Origin: Dioscorea cayenensis subsp. rotundata
Taxonomy: Eukaryota; Streptophyta; Magnoliopsida; Dioscoreales; Dioscoreaceae
Reading direction: 5' to 3'
NCBI RefSeq assembly: GCF_009730915.1
Contig: NC_052484.1
Location: 1,054,001-1,118,000, forward strand
Length of the DNA stretch: 64,000 nt
A program made the translations under genes and the position numbers. The notes below the pieces were generated by a model, which saw nothing but the letters and a program-made list of their open reading frames with translations, ran no database searches and had not been told where the DNA came from. This document shows, in pieces, positions 15,387 through 27,425 of this stretch (positions are counted from its first letter, which is position 1; every line of letters begins with the position of its first letter).

Positions 15387-16405
15387 GATCCCACGGACTC
15401 GAGTCCGTGGGATCTAAAGCGCAACCGAGATGTGGCTGCACAGCAGCCACGCCTTTTGCTTTTTATAAAAAACTATATTTGCCAGGCTCCATGAAGCTTA
15501 AATTATAAAAATAATAAACAAAGGGTATTCCGGACATTTGCTTTAACCACACTGCCAAATTAACAGCTTCTTTCCCTTTCTTTTCGTCTTCTTCTTTTTC
15601 TTCTTTTTTTCTGAGTTTTTTTTTTCTGTTGTGTCTCTCCTTGTATGAATTTTCCTGATTAACTGAGTGAGTTTTGAGTCTTGATGTTTATAAGAAATTT
15701 GTTCCTTGTGATGTCCACTTTATATCTATTGTTTATCAGGGTGAATGGTGGGAGATATTTGATTCATTCGTTACACTTGGTTTTGCAATTCATCATTCTT
15801 TATTTTTCTTTGCTTTTCCTTCAACTTAATTAAACCATTCATCATTCTTTGCAACTCTTTTCTTTTCTGCAACTTAAGTTAACTAGGAACAAAATCACCA
15901 TTTACATTCCAAGTAATCTCACATCATCTAAAAGTCTAAAAAAGGAAACTTATTTATTTATCTATTCATTCATTCATTTATTCCAAGAGTTGAACACATT
16001 ACTCCGATCACCGCCGGACTCCGCATCTTGACTCGCACCGATCGCCCGCTTCCTCGTGCGGTGGGATCGCATGGCTCGCAGCCTCGGCCATGCGGCGTTG
16101 ACTCGCTGATCTGTTTCGGGCATTCGCTTCAACCAATCCAACATCCACGGCGACGATGACTACGCATGCTCTCCGCGACGCCTCACCGAATTGCATAACA
16201 AAGAGGAAAAACAACGAGAAAGGGAAATAAGTTTATTAGTGTGGTTAAAAGCAAATGTCCGAAATACCCTTTATTTATTATTTTTATAGTTTAAGCTTCA
16301 TGGAGACTGGCAAAAATAGTTTTTTATAAAAAGCAAAAGATGTGGCTGCTATGCAGCCACGTCTCGGTTGCACTTTAGATCCCACGGACTCGAGTCCGTG
16401 GGATC
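15387..16405 (-). mobile_element. Non-autonomous TIR element, copy B (1019 bp), inverted relative to A
   Basis: Same structure as copy A in opposite orientation, with the 28-bp palindromes at 15387-15414 and 16378-16405 and the same long TIRs. Extra sub-palindromes GCTGCACAGCAGC (left) and GCTGCTATGCAGC (right) sit just inside the ends and are absent from copy A. The GC-rich core (about 15995-16205) differs from that of copy A by several indels, while the AT-rich parts are nearly identical. No transposase is visible. Confidence 0.75.
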
Positions 16406-16556
16406 ACTACTCATAATAACACTAATGCTAATTGTAAAAACATTTTTGATTTCATAATTTTTCAATAATAATGTAGTTGATCGTAACAAGTATTAAGGAG
16501 AAAGCTCTAAAGAGCCTTAACTTAAAAAGGACAGAGAAACTTTTAATTATTTTTTG

Positions 16557-16985
16557 GGAGAATTGGTTATAAACCCCTCGAAAAATTCTATAATTGCGAT
16601 ATTTACCCTTAGAAAAATCATAATCGTAGATATATACCCTGAAAAAAATATAGGTAATTGTGGATATGCCCCTACTGTTAGATTTCGGTAATCAAACTTG
16701 ATTAACAATAGTTATAACTTGGATTAAGATATACAAAAGGACCAAAATAACTCTGGTACAACTTAAAAAAAACTTTTCAGGGTATATATGCAATGAGTAT
16801 AATTGTAATTTTATATATTTGTTGTTTGTTAATGGATGGTTTTTTCAACTAAATTTGAACTCCAGGGTATATACGCAATTACGTATATTATTCAAGAGTA
16901 TGTATGTCAATAAAACTTTTTTCATGGGTAAATATCGCATTTCAAAAATTTTTTTAAAGGGTACACCAGCAAAAAGCCCCTTTTG
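16557..16985. mobile_element. MITE-like element with degenerate inverted ends
   Basis: The left end (ACCCCTCGAAAAATTC, then TTGCGATATTTACCC near 16595) is matched in reverse complement by the right end (GGGTAAATATCGCATT near 16927, then AAAGGGTACACC). Between them are repeated words such as CAGGGTATATAYGCAAT. Small size, AT-rich core and imperfect terminal symmetry indicate an old MITE. Family not assigned. Confidence 0.5.
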
Positions 16986-17874
16986 GGTATCCCTACAAGG
17001 TTATTTTTGTTTATTTAATTTTAAAAGAAAAAAATATTGTGAATGACAACCCTACATTCCCAATAAGTGAGCCTAGTGACCACAAATCTAGAGTCCACTT
17101 TTGAGAGTCCACTTTGTGGTTATTGGCATCCCACAAATATGCAAATTAATGTGAGATTAAGGTACATAATCACAGTGATTAATTGCATTACATTTATTTT
17201 TTTATATGATTTTATTAAAGAAAAAAACACAAGGCTAGTAATTTGATAAACATGTCTTCATGGACCATGGACTTTTTTTTTTGGTTCAACAGTTAACCCA
17301 CTATCACACCTTTGTTTAAACATTTTTATTTTTTTTTTATTTTTATTTTTTTAATTTTTATTATATTTCTCAGTTAGCCCAACTTGGATAAAATTTGAAG
17401 TTTTAATTACATAATTTATTCTTGTTTGATATTCAAATTATATTGGGTGTTTTTTTTAAGCATACAACACCAAATCTAATTAATTATCAAATATCATGCA
17501 ATAATACATGAACTATAGATGAAAATTTTTCTTTTTAACTCCTTCCATGCACCCCTTTGTAAACATTTAACATTTACATATATTTATATAGGTTATATAT
17601 TTTTCTATTTTACATTCATATTTATTAAATATAAAAAAATTAAATAGAGATAAAAAGTCTAACATTTAATCAGCTTCCACTCTAATTTTTTTTTAAAAAA
17701 AATAAATAAATAAACTACAAATTTATTGAAAAAAAACATAATAATAATTAAAAGCATATAAATAAAAATACAAAAAGCGAAATAAAACACACAAATAAAA
17801 AGTTAAACGCAATCACTGAAATGAAGCACGTCTCATCTCTAAAAATTCAATTTCTTAAGATTATATATTCAAAT

Positions 17875-17907
<33 letters not shown>

Positions 17908-18695
17908 GAAAGCAAATTAATCGTGTTAAACCTGACCCAATCCGACCAAGCCCATATATTTTTACAAGATTAGTACTAGAGTGGCTATGCCTACAAAGAA
18001 AGGTTGAAAGATACGTGTTTGGAGATCAATTAATCCGTACTAATTTATATATATAAAAATTCTAAGATTTGTGATTACCACTCGGTGTAGACTAACTTTC
18101 AAATATTTGATTCCAAAGTTAATGACACACTTAGCATGGCCCTTTTTCTATACTTTTAAATTTTCCTCCACATTATCAACCTAATTATAGTACAGTCCTT
18201 TCCATGCTTAATTATATAATAATAATTATACATCTTATGGTGCTTTTTTTTTTTTTGGTGTTCTATTATTATATTAAAAACAATTAAATCATTTAAAATA
18301 TGTAATTTAAAAAAAAAGAAAAAATAAGTAAGGAAAAAAGTGAATGGAAGAGATGTGGAATAACTTGATCATGAAGTACTAGTTAATACATTTGATAACA
18401 CTTAATTATATGATAAGCATATGATGAGGTGTTATATGGCATTGTCCTTTAACATTACTTAAAAATATGGTTTTATATAATATTTAAGATTAACACAAAT
18501 AACTTTCTAATGATCTCATAACACATCACTCTAACTTTCTAATCTAAACCAACTCTTAAATGTACCTCTAATTCCAACAAAAACTAGTGGAGTTTGCATA
18601 TAATATAAAAATACATCAACATCACATAAACATATATATATATATATATATATAGACTTGATATATAGCTAACAATATTATTTCAAGGAGACAAA
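16986..18695. other. AT-rich intergenic DNA upstream of MYB
   Basis: Poly-A/T runs and (AT)n tracts at 17876-17900 and 18631-18653. The MYB 5' UTR is likely within the last 100 bases. No gene or RNA was seen. Confidence 0.5.
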
Positions 18696-20196
18696 ATGGA
18701 TAGCCATTTTGGATGGGGAGGTGTAGTTGATGGATGGAGGAAAGGTCCTTGGACATCTCAAGAAGACAAGCTTCTTTGTGATTATGTTAACATTCATGGA
18801 GAAGGGAGATGGAACTGTGTGTCCAACATCACAGGTATATATATATATATCTATTTATATTTATATTTATATTTATATATATAGTTTAATTAATGAATAA
18901 AGTTATATATATATATATGTTGATGTTGATATTAATGTGAAGGATTGAGAAGGAGTGGGAAGAGTTGTAGATTGAGATGGGTGAACTATCTTAGGCCAGA
19001 CTTAAAGAGAGGAAAGATAACTCCTCAAGAGGAGAACATCATCTTAGAGTTGCATGCAAGATGGGGAAATAGGTAACTAATTAATTATCCATTACATCTC
19101 TCTTTCTCTTCTCTCTATATATATATATATAATATTTTGGGTTGGTGTCAAGAATTCAAGCTTTCCTTTCATATATATAAATATGCATGTTATTCTAATT
19201 AAAAAGATAATAATTTGTTTGGTTTCTAAACTAAATAGTTTTGTAAAGTTTTCATCTTTCTAATTGACATGGATCCACTGTAATTAATGTGACAATTTTT
19301 AGTATCTCAGTTGTCACCTTAATTTCAGGGATTAATAAACACAAACAAATTTATCAAGTTCATTCATTAAAATGAATTTATTTTTTTTTAGAGACCAAAA
19401 TGTTTATTGTTATTATTTTCATTAATTTAATCTCGTAAATTCATTATAAGCAAAGCTCTAAATACTTAATATATTTAGATATGGATGCAAGCTCATGCTT
19501 TATTATTATTATTATTATTATTATTATTGATATATATATATTTTATTATTTATCTAGAGTTCAATATTGTGAATACTTGGCACTCCAATGACTTCACCCT
19601 TTTTGTTAAAAGCTAGAGTCCAACCATATTATGTTCTTTTAACCTCTCTCATTGTGTATATATATATATATATATATGTTTTATGAAATGACTTCTTCCT
19701 TTATGTAATATGTATAACTACATGTATGTATAGTACATATATACATGTATAAAGTTGAAGCTCATGGATACATTGGAATTAAATATGTAAATAATGAATT
19801 AATGGTATGCATGAAGGTGGTCAACAATTGCAAGAAGTCTTCCTGGAAGAACAGACAATGAAATCAAGAACTATTGGAGAACACATTTCAAGAAAGCCAA
19901 GTCTTCATCATCAAAAATTAACCTTCAAAGATCAAAATTACCAAAGTCTCTAATCCAACAAGATCAAAATCATGAAAGAAGATGATGAAATGATGAAAGA
20001 AACAGTGATAAATCCACAACAAGTACTACTTGAACAAACAATGGCAACACAAGACATATTGGAAGATGATGATGATGAGATGATGAAATGCATATGCCCT
20101 TTTACTAGTTTTGTTCAAGTAAATGGTGGTTCTACTTCCATTAATGAAGATTGGAATGAGGATGAAAACTGGGCTAGATTGTGGAATTTAGAGTAA
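18696..20196 (+). CDS. R2R3-MYB transcription factor
   Basis: Three exons with the classic R2R3-MYB intron positions: 18696-18834, 18943-19072 and 19817-20196. R2 carries the spaced tryptophans ([40 protein letters not shown]). R3 has [39 protein letters not shown] and RTHFKK. These helix-turn-helix repeats bind MYB-core DNA. The [19 protein letters not shown] and THFKK signatures resemble the MYB27/48/59-like group. In the exon 3 frame a stop occurs at 19983-19985 after DQNHERR, but the +1 frame continues with an acidic tail ([11 protein letters not shown] to [10 protein letters not shown]). Allowing for one extra base near 19930-19970 gives 648 nt, a multiple of three, so the longer 215-residue protein is likely. 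Intron 1 begins directly with GTATATAT repeats. Confidence 0.9.
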
Positions 20197-20356
20197 CTAG
20201 AGTTCATGTGTTTATTTCTGTTTTAAGTTTTGTTATTTATTATCTTCTTTAATTTCATGTCTCTCTAGATTAAGTAGTGCTTTTCTTCTTAAAGAAAAGT
20301 TTCATAAGAAATTTTGATATTTCACTCCTTTTCATTAATCAGTTCATCTTCCTTGC

Positions 20357-20414
<58 letters not shown>
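20357..20414. repeat. (AAT)n microsatellite
   Basis: About 19 uninterrupted AAT units. Open frames reading poly-Ile or poly-Tyr across it are artefacts. Confidence 0.97.
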
Positions 20415-20415
<1 letters not shown>

Positions 20416-20552
20416 CGACAAGACTTAAAAAACCAAAAGGTGGCAGACATCAAGCGGTGCTCGGTGGAGTTCATGGGAAACATGATATATATCCATGCAG
20501 ACACGTATTACACCACTTGTAAGCTTACCACCTTCACACACTGCATCTTTTG

Positions 20553-20561
20553 CCACGTGTC
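20553..20561 (+). promoter_or_regulatory. ABRE upstream of PM19 gene
   Basis: CCACGTGTC, a strong ABA-response element, lies 135 bases before the PM19 ATG, next to a (TA)n tract at 20577-20595 that could serve as TATA region. A second ACGT core (GACACGTA) is near 20500. AWPM-19 genes are ABA-, cold- and drought-induced in cereals, which fits; the link here is inferred. Confidence 0.55.
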
Positions 20562-20695
20562 ACTCTTCTCTTCAAATATATATATATATATATAGTACAA
20601 AAGGGAAAGAAGAAGAAGAAGAAGAAGAGGAAGAAAAAGGAAGAAGGAGGTGAAGAATAATTTTTGGAGGATCAAAACATAAATTAATCATAAAG

Positions 20696-21306
20696 ATGGC
20701 AAGGACTGTTGTTGGAAAAAAAGCATGGTGACACCACTCTTGTTCTTGAACCTTGTGATGTATATAATTGTCTTGGGTTTTGCTAGTTGGTGCTTGAACC
20801 ACTTCATCAATGGACAATCTCACTATCCTGGTTCCTATTTAATTTACCTTCTTTTTATTTTTATTTATTTATGCCATTTTCTATGATAACATATATATAT
20901 ATATATATAATGATGAGTTATGGTGTGTATTAATTTAGATATTTTTCCTTCTTTTCTCTTGTGTTTGGATAACATTTTTCTTTTTATTTCCCTCTTGTGT
21001 TTGGTTTATGTTGAGAGTACAAATTAAGTATTAAAGCCTCTTTCTAGAATACTCTTTTTAATAATTTTAATATGTATGTGTACAAGTACCCTTGAATATT
21101 CTTCCCTATTTTTATTTTGATGGGATAACCTTGATATGTATATATGTGCACATAAGTTTAAAAAACTGTGTTTTATGACAACTATATATGTCTTATAATT
21201 ATGAAGGAAACTAAATCCATGTCTTGATTACTATTTTTTTTAATAGTAATTAACCCTGTATATTTTACAAGTAGAAACCCAAATCAAAAGGCAAAAGCAA
21301 TGCTCT

Positions 21307-21350
<44 letters not shown>

Positions 21351-22075
21351 CCTTGTTTGATTATGTTTTTAAGTTATTAGAAAACCAAAAGCAAAGCAAA
21401 GCAAAGGAGGGCTTGCTTTACATAATTAGAGAGATTAATTAGAACTACATAAACCATAATTTATTTATTTAATTAAACCAATCAAATGCATCATTTTCAT
21501 CCAACATAAAACATCAAAAAAGTTGTTTGATCTAATTAAGATTTCTTTCATTGTTTTTCAAATAGGGGTGGCCGGAAATGGAGCAACATTCTACTTCCTA
21601 GTCTTCGCAATCCTCGCCGGAGTTATCGGTGTGGTTTCAAAGCTCGCCAGTGCTTCTCATATTAGGGTTTGGAGGAATGACAGCCTTGCTGCAGCTTCTT
21701 CTTCTTCTCTCATTGCATGGGCCATCACTGCCCTTGCTTTTGGGTACGTACCTAATTACCTAAACACCCCTGCATGCATGCATGCATGCATGCATTAACA
21801 ATGATAATCACGTACGTTAATTATACGTAGTATAATAAAATGGTTGCATGGCATGCAGGTTGGCATGCAAGGAGATACATTTGGGAGGATATAGAGGATG
21901 GAGACTTAGGGTTTTGGAGGCTTTCATTATAATATTAACTTTGACTCAGTTGATTTACGTGGTGTTATTGCATGCAGGCATGTTTAGTGGCAAATATGGA
22001 CCTGGTTACACTGATCCAGATTATGGTCATGAACAAGTTCCAAAGGGCAGTACTGGTGTTGCCACCAGAGCTTAA
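20696..22075 (+). CDS. PM19L: AWPM-19-like plasma membrane protein (PM19 family)
   Basis: Three exons: 20696-20830, 21566-21743 and 21859-22075. The protein (about 176 residues) has four hydrophobic segments: LLFLNLVMYIIVLGFASWCL, FYFLVFAILAGVIGVVSKL, LIAWAITALAFGLACK and VLEAFIIILTLTQLIYVVLL. Family signatures are present: GNGATFYFLVF, HIRVWRNDSLAAA, HLGGYRGWRLRVLEAFII and HAGMFSGKYGPGY. AWPM-19 proteins are plant plasma membrane proteins induced by ABA during seed maturation and stress; some rice members are proposed to affect ABA transport. Exon 1 reads MARTVVGKK and then shifts: the A7 run at 20716-20722 appears one A short, and with that base exon 1 ends in the phase exon 2 needs. Intron 2 contains an (ATGC)n tract near 21771-21796. 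Confidence 0.93.
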
Positions 22076-22598
22076 TTAACTTGTTATATATTGTTAGGGT
22101 TTATGTATGTCTTGTTGTTTTGTGTTTGTGTGTTTGTTTGACACGTGTGCTGGTTTTTCTTGTTAAGTTGTTGGTGTGGTGTTATGTATGTTATGTATGT
22201 ATGTATATATGAAAAATAGTATGGTTTTATGGTTGTATATGTATTTATGTGAAAATATGGGATTAAACTTTTGGCGAAGATGAAGTCAAAGTTTTTTTTT
22301 TTTTTAATTATTTTTTGGAGTTCATTTGATGCTTCAACTTACCTTATTAAATAAATTTTATGTTTAAAACTTCCATAATGGTATATATGTATATGTATGT
22401 ATATATATCGATTGATGAAACAAATATAGTTTTGCTTTTATGGAATTCATTTGGTACCTCAAGTTGCAAGGATAGAGTCTAAGTAAATAAATAAATAAAT
22501 GTTATTCTTAAACTTTCATCAAAGTATATATATACATACATACATATAAAGGTATATTAAATGAACTCCAAATAATAAAAAAATGGACACACACACAC

Positions 22599-22660
<62 letters not shown>

Positions 22661-23299
22661 TAGTTTTTATAATGACGTAGTTCATAGTTTATACTTGCTT
22701 GGAAATAAAACTATTTATTGAAAAAAATGTAATATATTTACTAAACTGAAATCAACTTCATGTGTTACAAACATCCTTATTTTAATGTATAAATACTGTA
22801 TCATTATAATTGTAGTGATATTATAGAAATAATGTAAAAACAACGGTTTACCAATAAGATATCATTCTATATGGTAAAATTTCTAGGGGTCATTAAGCTA
22901 TTTGGTACAACATCATATCTGTTTGTCTCTTTGACATCATTATATAGAGAGGAGCTAGTTCTCTTCGTCAAAATAAATAAATAAATAAATAAATTACATA
23001 AATAACTTCATCTTATTAAATTGAATTACATTAAAATAAATTATTATTCGGACAAAGCATATGCCATGAATAATATGAAAAATATATTTTTTTTGTCCTT
23101 AAAATAAACATTAGATATAGTTCAGATGGCAATTTCAATAATATGAAGCCCTAAAGTGTAAATCTTGACCAAGCTTCAAGATTCGCAGTCTCTCTAATCC
23201 AACGGTTGTGATTATCTTATTAGAAAATAGAGCAATTTAAGAGAAAGATCGCACCTTTGGTTGAACCAAAGCTGAAGAATTTCGCCAGAGAGAGCTCCA
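22076..23299. other. Intergenic DNA with long (AT)n tract
   Basis: PM19 3' flank, then (CA)n-(AT)n at 22587-22655 and AT-rich spacer up to WDR70. No gene or RNA was recognised. No clear TATA box precedes WDR70, as is common for housekeeping genes. Confidence 0.55.
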
Positions 23300-24407
23300 A
23301 TGGAGGGCGCCGGCGGCGAGCTCGACGACGAGATCCGCGCCCAGTTCCCCCTCTCGTTCGGGAAGAAGTCCGGGCGGCCACCGCCCAACTCCTCCAGTGT
23401 CCACTCCTCCACTCGCCGCGCTGTTGGCCCCGTCTCCGTGGACCGGAACCCTAACCCTAGCTCTAGTGGATCCAAGAGTCGTGATGTTCAAGAGGAGGAG
23501 GAGGAGGATGCGATGATTGGGCCTCCGCCGCCACCACCGCAGCCGGAGGTATCACAGGATGAAGATGACCAGGTGATGATTGGACCTCCCCGGGCACCGC
23601 CGCCTTCTGAACAATTGGGATCGGATGATGAGGATGAGATGGACTCCGATGATGAAGATGGGCCGGAGGAGTTTCGTAGGATTCCACTCAGCAATGAGAT
23701 CGTTCTCAGAGGACATTCCAAGGTACTCATAAAAATCCCATTTTTTGTTTTATGATATAATTTTTTTTTTTAGTTCTGATGTGCTATGCATGATATTGTT
23801 CTAACAATTTCATCTTAATTTCTTGAATTGTTTTTTTTAATATCTGGCAAATAATCAATGAGATGGGTAGTATGCTTAGCAGTGAAGAATTTAGGAAATG
23901 GTTCTGTATTTTTGGTGAATGATTGTTTATATTGATTGAATTTTAGAACTTTTTGTTGATCGTTCTTAATTTTCTTATGAGTTCTTAATGAAGTCTTGTA
24001 TGTCTAGCAAATATCCAATGTGCTTTGCTTGGCAGTAGAGAATTTAGAAATGGCTCCTTTTTCTTTTCCGTGAGCAATTGTCTATTGGGTGTTAGCACTT
24101 TTTCTTTATCGTTTTCAATGTTTTATGTGAATTTATATGTTCAATTTGGCATCTTTCAGGTTGTCTCGGCTCTTGCAATTGATCATTCAGGGTCAAGAGT
24201 TCTTACTGGAAGCTATGATTACACTGTTCGGATGTATGACTTCCAAGGGATGAATTCCAAGTTGCAGTCATTCAGGCAGCTGGAACCATTTGAGGGTCAT
24301 CAAGTTCGTAGCTTGAGTTGGAGTCCAACAGCGGATCGATTTTTGTGTGTAACTGGCTCAGCTCAGGCCAAGGTCTCTTCTTTCATTTCATTTCAATTCA
24401 TATTGTA

Positions 24408-24448
<41 letters not shown>

Positions 24449-26700
24449 TGTTGCTTTAGTTTGACCAAGTATTTATATCTTCATTTCAGATTTATGACCG
24501 AGATGGCCTTACCTTAGGTGAGTTTATCAAGGGGGATATGTATATACGTGACTTAAAAAATACAAAGGGGCACATATCTGGCTTAAGCGGTGGAGAATGG
24601 AGTCCCAAGGCAAAGGATGAAATATTGACATCCTCTGAAGATGGATCCTTGCGGATATGGGATGTCAATGAATTCAATAGTCAAAAAGCAGGTCTGTGCC
24701 TGATTATTAATAAGATGCTTAGATGTTTGGTTATCTCAATTAAAGTAAAAGCAATTTGATTTATTAAAAAAATGTATGAACTGTTGCTTGATTTACTACC
24801 TGTTTTTTAAAGTTGTTTGTGAGAACAGTTAAAGAAGTGTTTATAATAACATGGCAGGAAGGAACCTCTGGACTCTAGAGATGCTCATGCAAATAACTAT
24901 TTTTAGTCTCTGTAATTGCTCTATGTATTCATGTCAAACTGATTCTTAACCTGTTTTTTTGTGCCTTATTTATTGAAAATACTTACATAGAGTTTCTGTC
25001 AGTTCTGATATTGTATGAGTTGGAGCTTTCATGAGAATACCATTACTTAGAAATTTATGGACTGTTACATGAACAGGTCATCAAGCCAAAAGCTTGCAAG
25101 GCCAGCAAGAGTTCCAGTCACTGCCTGTGCTTGGGATAATACCGGTAAACGCATTGTTGGTGGTATTGGGGATGGCTCTATTCAGGTAGCTTCATCATTC
25201 AACATGTGTTCTGTATCACATTTTGTGCCCGCTATCTATGGATATCAAAGTGATGACTTAGTACTTGCGTTGGTATATCTTTTTTATGATTCACTGTTTT
25301 TAACTCATAATGCTTACTTTGATTCCAATTTCGAGAAGGTTTAGTTAAACCTCATGTTTTTAATAGATTGTCATATTATAGGATATATAACCTACAATTT
25401 CTGGTTAGAGGTGGACAATGATAAAGGTCTTGCAAGTGGTAGGGTTGTGCTCAATGCATTGCTCATTTATTTATGTTCTTCTGTTGCGGCAGATGTGGAG
25501 CATCAAACCAGGATGGGGAAGCAGACCAGATATATACGTAGACAAAGGACATGCTGATGATATAACAGGACTCAAGTTTTCTGTCGATGGATTGCTCCTG
25601 CTGTCAAGAAGCCTTGATGGTACCTTGAAGGTAGTATGGTTTCCATTTCTTTAGTTTTCACATCTTCAAGCATAGCGCATCATGCAACTGATGCTCACTT
25701 TGAGGAAGTTGTTTACATGACCAATGAAACAAAAATGCAAGTTACTGTAAATGTTGAATTTTTCCCAGGTTTGGGATTTGCGACAAATGAAGAGTTCTCT
25801 CAAGGTCTTTGAGGATCTTCCCAATCATTATGCGCAGACAAATGCTGCTTTTAGCCCTGATGAGCAGTTAATTTTTACTGGGACCTCTATTGAGAAGGAA
25901 GGCACAAATGGAGGCATGCTCTGCTTTTTTGACCGAAGAAAACTCGAGCTTGTATCAAGGGTTGGAATATCCTCTAAATATAGTGTTGTTCGTTGTGCCT
26001 GGCATCCGAAGATTAATCAGGTATAGATTTAGCATTATAAGTTCATGTCTTTCTTGATGGTTAATGATAGCACATTCTTAGACTCTCAGCCAAACCTCTG
26101 TTTTTCCTGCAGGTCTTTGCAACAGTCGGGGACAAGAAGGAAGGAGGGAGTCACATACTGTATGATCCATCTATCAGTAAGAGAGGAGCACTTGTATGCA
26201 TTGGAAGAGCTCCTCGACAAAAATCAGTTGATGATTATGAAGTGCAACCAGTTGTTCACAATCCGCATGCATTACCTTTATTCAGAGACCAGCCCAGCCG
26301 TAAACGACAAAGAGAAAAAGCATTGAAAGATCCTCTTAAATCACACAAACCTGAAATACCTATGACAGGCCCTGGTCACGGTGGAAGAGTCGGTACTACC
26401 AAAGGCAGTTTATTGACTCAGTATCTTCTGAAGGTAAACATTTGTTTAAAATTATTTCCACTCAATTGATTCGGCTTTTCAACTTTGGAAGCTTTTATGT
26501 AACATTTTATTCTTTTATTTGTAATGCAGCAAGGTGGGTTAATTAAGGAGACCTGGATGGAAGAAGATCCTAGAGAAGCTATACTTAAATTTGCCGATGT
26601 AGCAGCTAAAGACCCGAAGTTCATTGCACCTGCATACGCGGAAACTCAACCAGAACCAGTTTTCGCAAAGTCGGATTCTGACGAAGAGAAGGAGAAATGA
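23300..26700 (+). CDS. WDR70: WD40-repeat protein WDR70 homologue
   Basis: Eight exons: 23300-23722, 24160-24372, 24490-24691, 25077-25185, 25493-25630, 25769-26020, 26113-26433 and 26530-26700, about 608 residues. An acidic, proline-rich N-terminus with two MIGPP motifs precedes the WD40 propeller (VLTGSYDYTVRMYDFQGM, SSEDGSLRIWDVNEF, GIGDGSIQMWSIKPGWGS, SRSLDGTLKVWDLRQ), then a basic C-terminal part (PMTGPGHGGRVGTTKGSLL, MEEDPREAILKFAD). In animals and fission yeast WDR70 is a CRL4-DDB1 substrate receptor promoting H2B ubiquitination at DNA breaks; the plant role is less known. Two A runs, 24683-24687 and 25088-25091, each appear one base too long; without them exons 3 and 4 are both in phase 0 and read SQKQVIKPKLARP. 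Likely consensus errors. Confidence 0.93.
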
Positions 26701-27425
26701 CTCGGTATGTGTATTTAGTTCTTGTATTATCATTAAAACCTGAGATATCAGAGTAACAAAACTCAGATGTTCCTAACTTTTCAACAATCATTTGAGAGAA
26801 CTGCCAATAATTTGAAGAGCATTTGCTTGTTTGTTTTCACTGGCATTTACAGATTTTATTTCTTGTCATTTCATGAATTAACTGGTTTGTTTGATCTAAT
26901 GCAGTTCATAAGACAAGCAAATTGCTTCAAATCAGTAAATTTGAAGAGCAAAAAGATGGGGATCTTTGATGATACAAATGGAATGAAAAAGAAATAAGAA
27001 CCATTTTACTTTCATGATCATGTACTGTTTTTCATTCAGGGAAATCCTCAGTACTGTAAAATCACTGTAATTTGTATGGAAAATTTGAGTTCAATGTGAG
27101 TGTATAAACTCAATTTCTAACAAAAGTTAAATAGAATTACTGATTTTGAGGCTTATGTGTTGTCATGATTCTTTGAAGTTCAATTTTGTGCATTTCATTT
27201 GCAATCACAAATAAAATTTCACAGGAACCTGAACATTTGGATTATTAACTATCAAACAGTGTACATGTATTAAAATACCAAGTCCAAATCACTTACTAAT
27301 CTTTTCAAGCAAATACTACAAGAATTTGGTACAAACAAACGTATATCAAACACTTTTCATTTCGACGAATAGAAATACAAGTGATTTGAATCATTTTTAC
27401 AGATTAAAAGAGAAGATAACTAGGC
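26701..27425. other. 3' flank between convergent WDR70 and VPS62-like genes
   Basis: Tail-to-tail spacer of 0.7 kb with both 3' UTRs. No gene was seen. Confidence 0.55.

Larger units (their letters stand above)
14336..16414. repeat. 2.08-kb near-palindrome made of two inverted elements
   Basis: The left half (14336-15349) is the reverse complement of the right half (15387-16414) along almost its whole length, with a 37-base spacer at 15350-15386. Matching outer flanks ATGAGTAGT (14336-14344) and ACTACTCAT (16406-16414) extend the symmetry beyond the elements. Long stretches are nearly identical, for example CACCCTGATAAACAATAGAT in the left arm against ATCTATTGTTTATCAGGGTG in the right. Transcription through it would give a hairpin of about 1 kb. 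Confidence 0.92.

Noticed and set aside
20277-20522. Open frames rich in Ile or Tyr
   Set aside because: Produced by the (AAT)n microsatellite.
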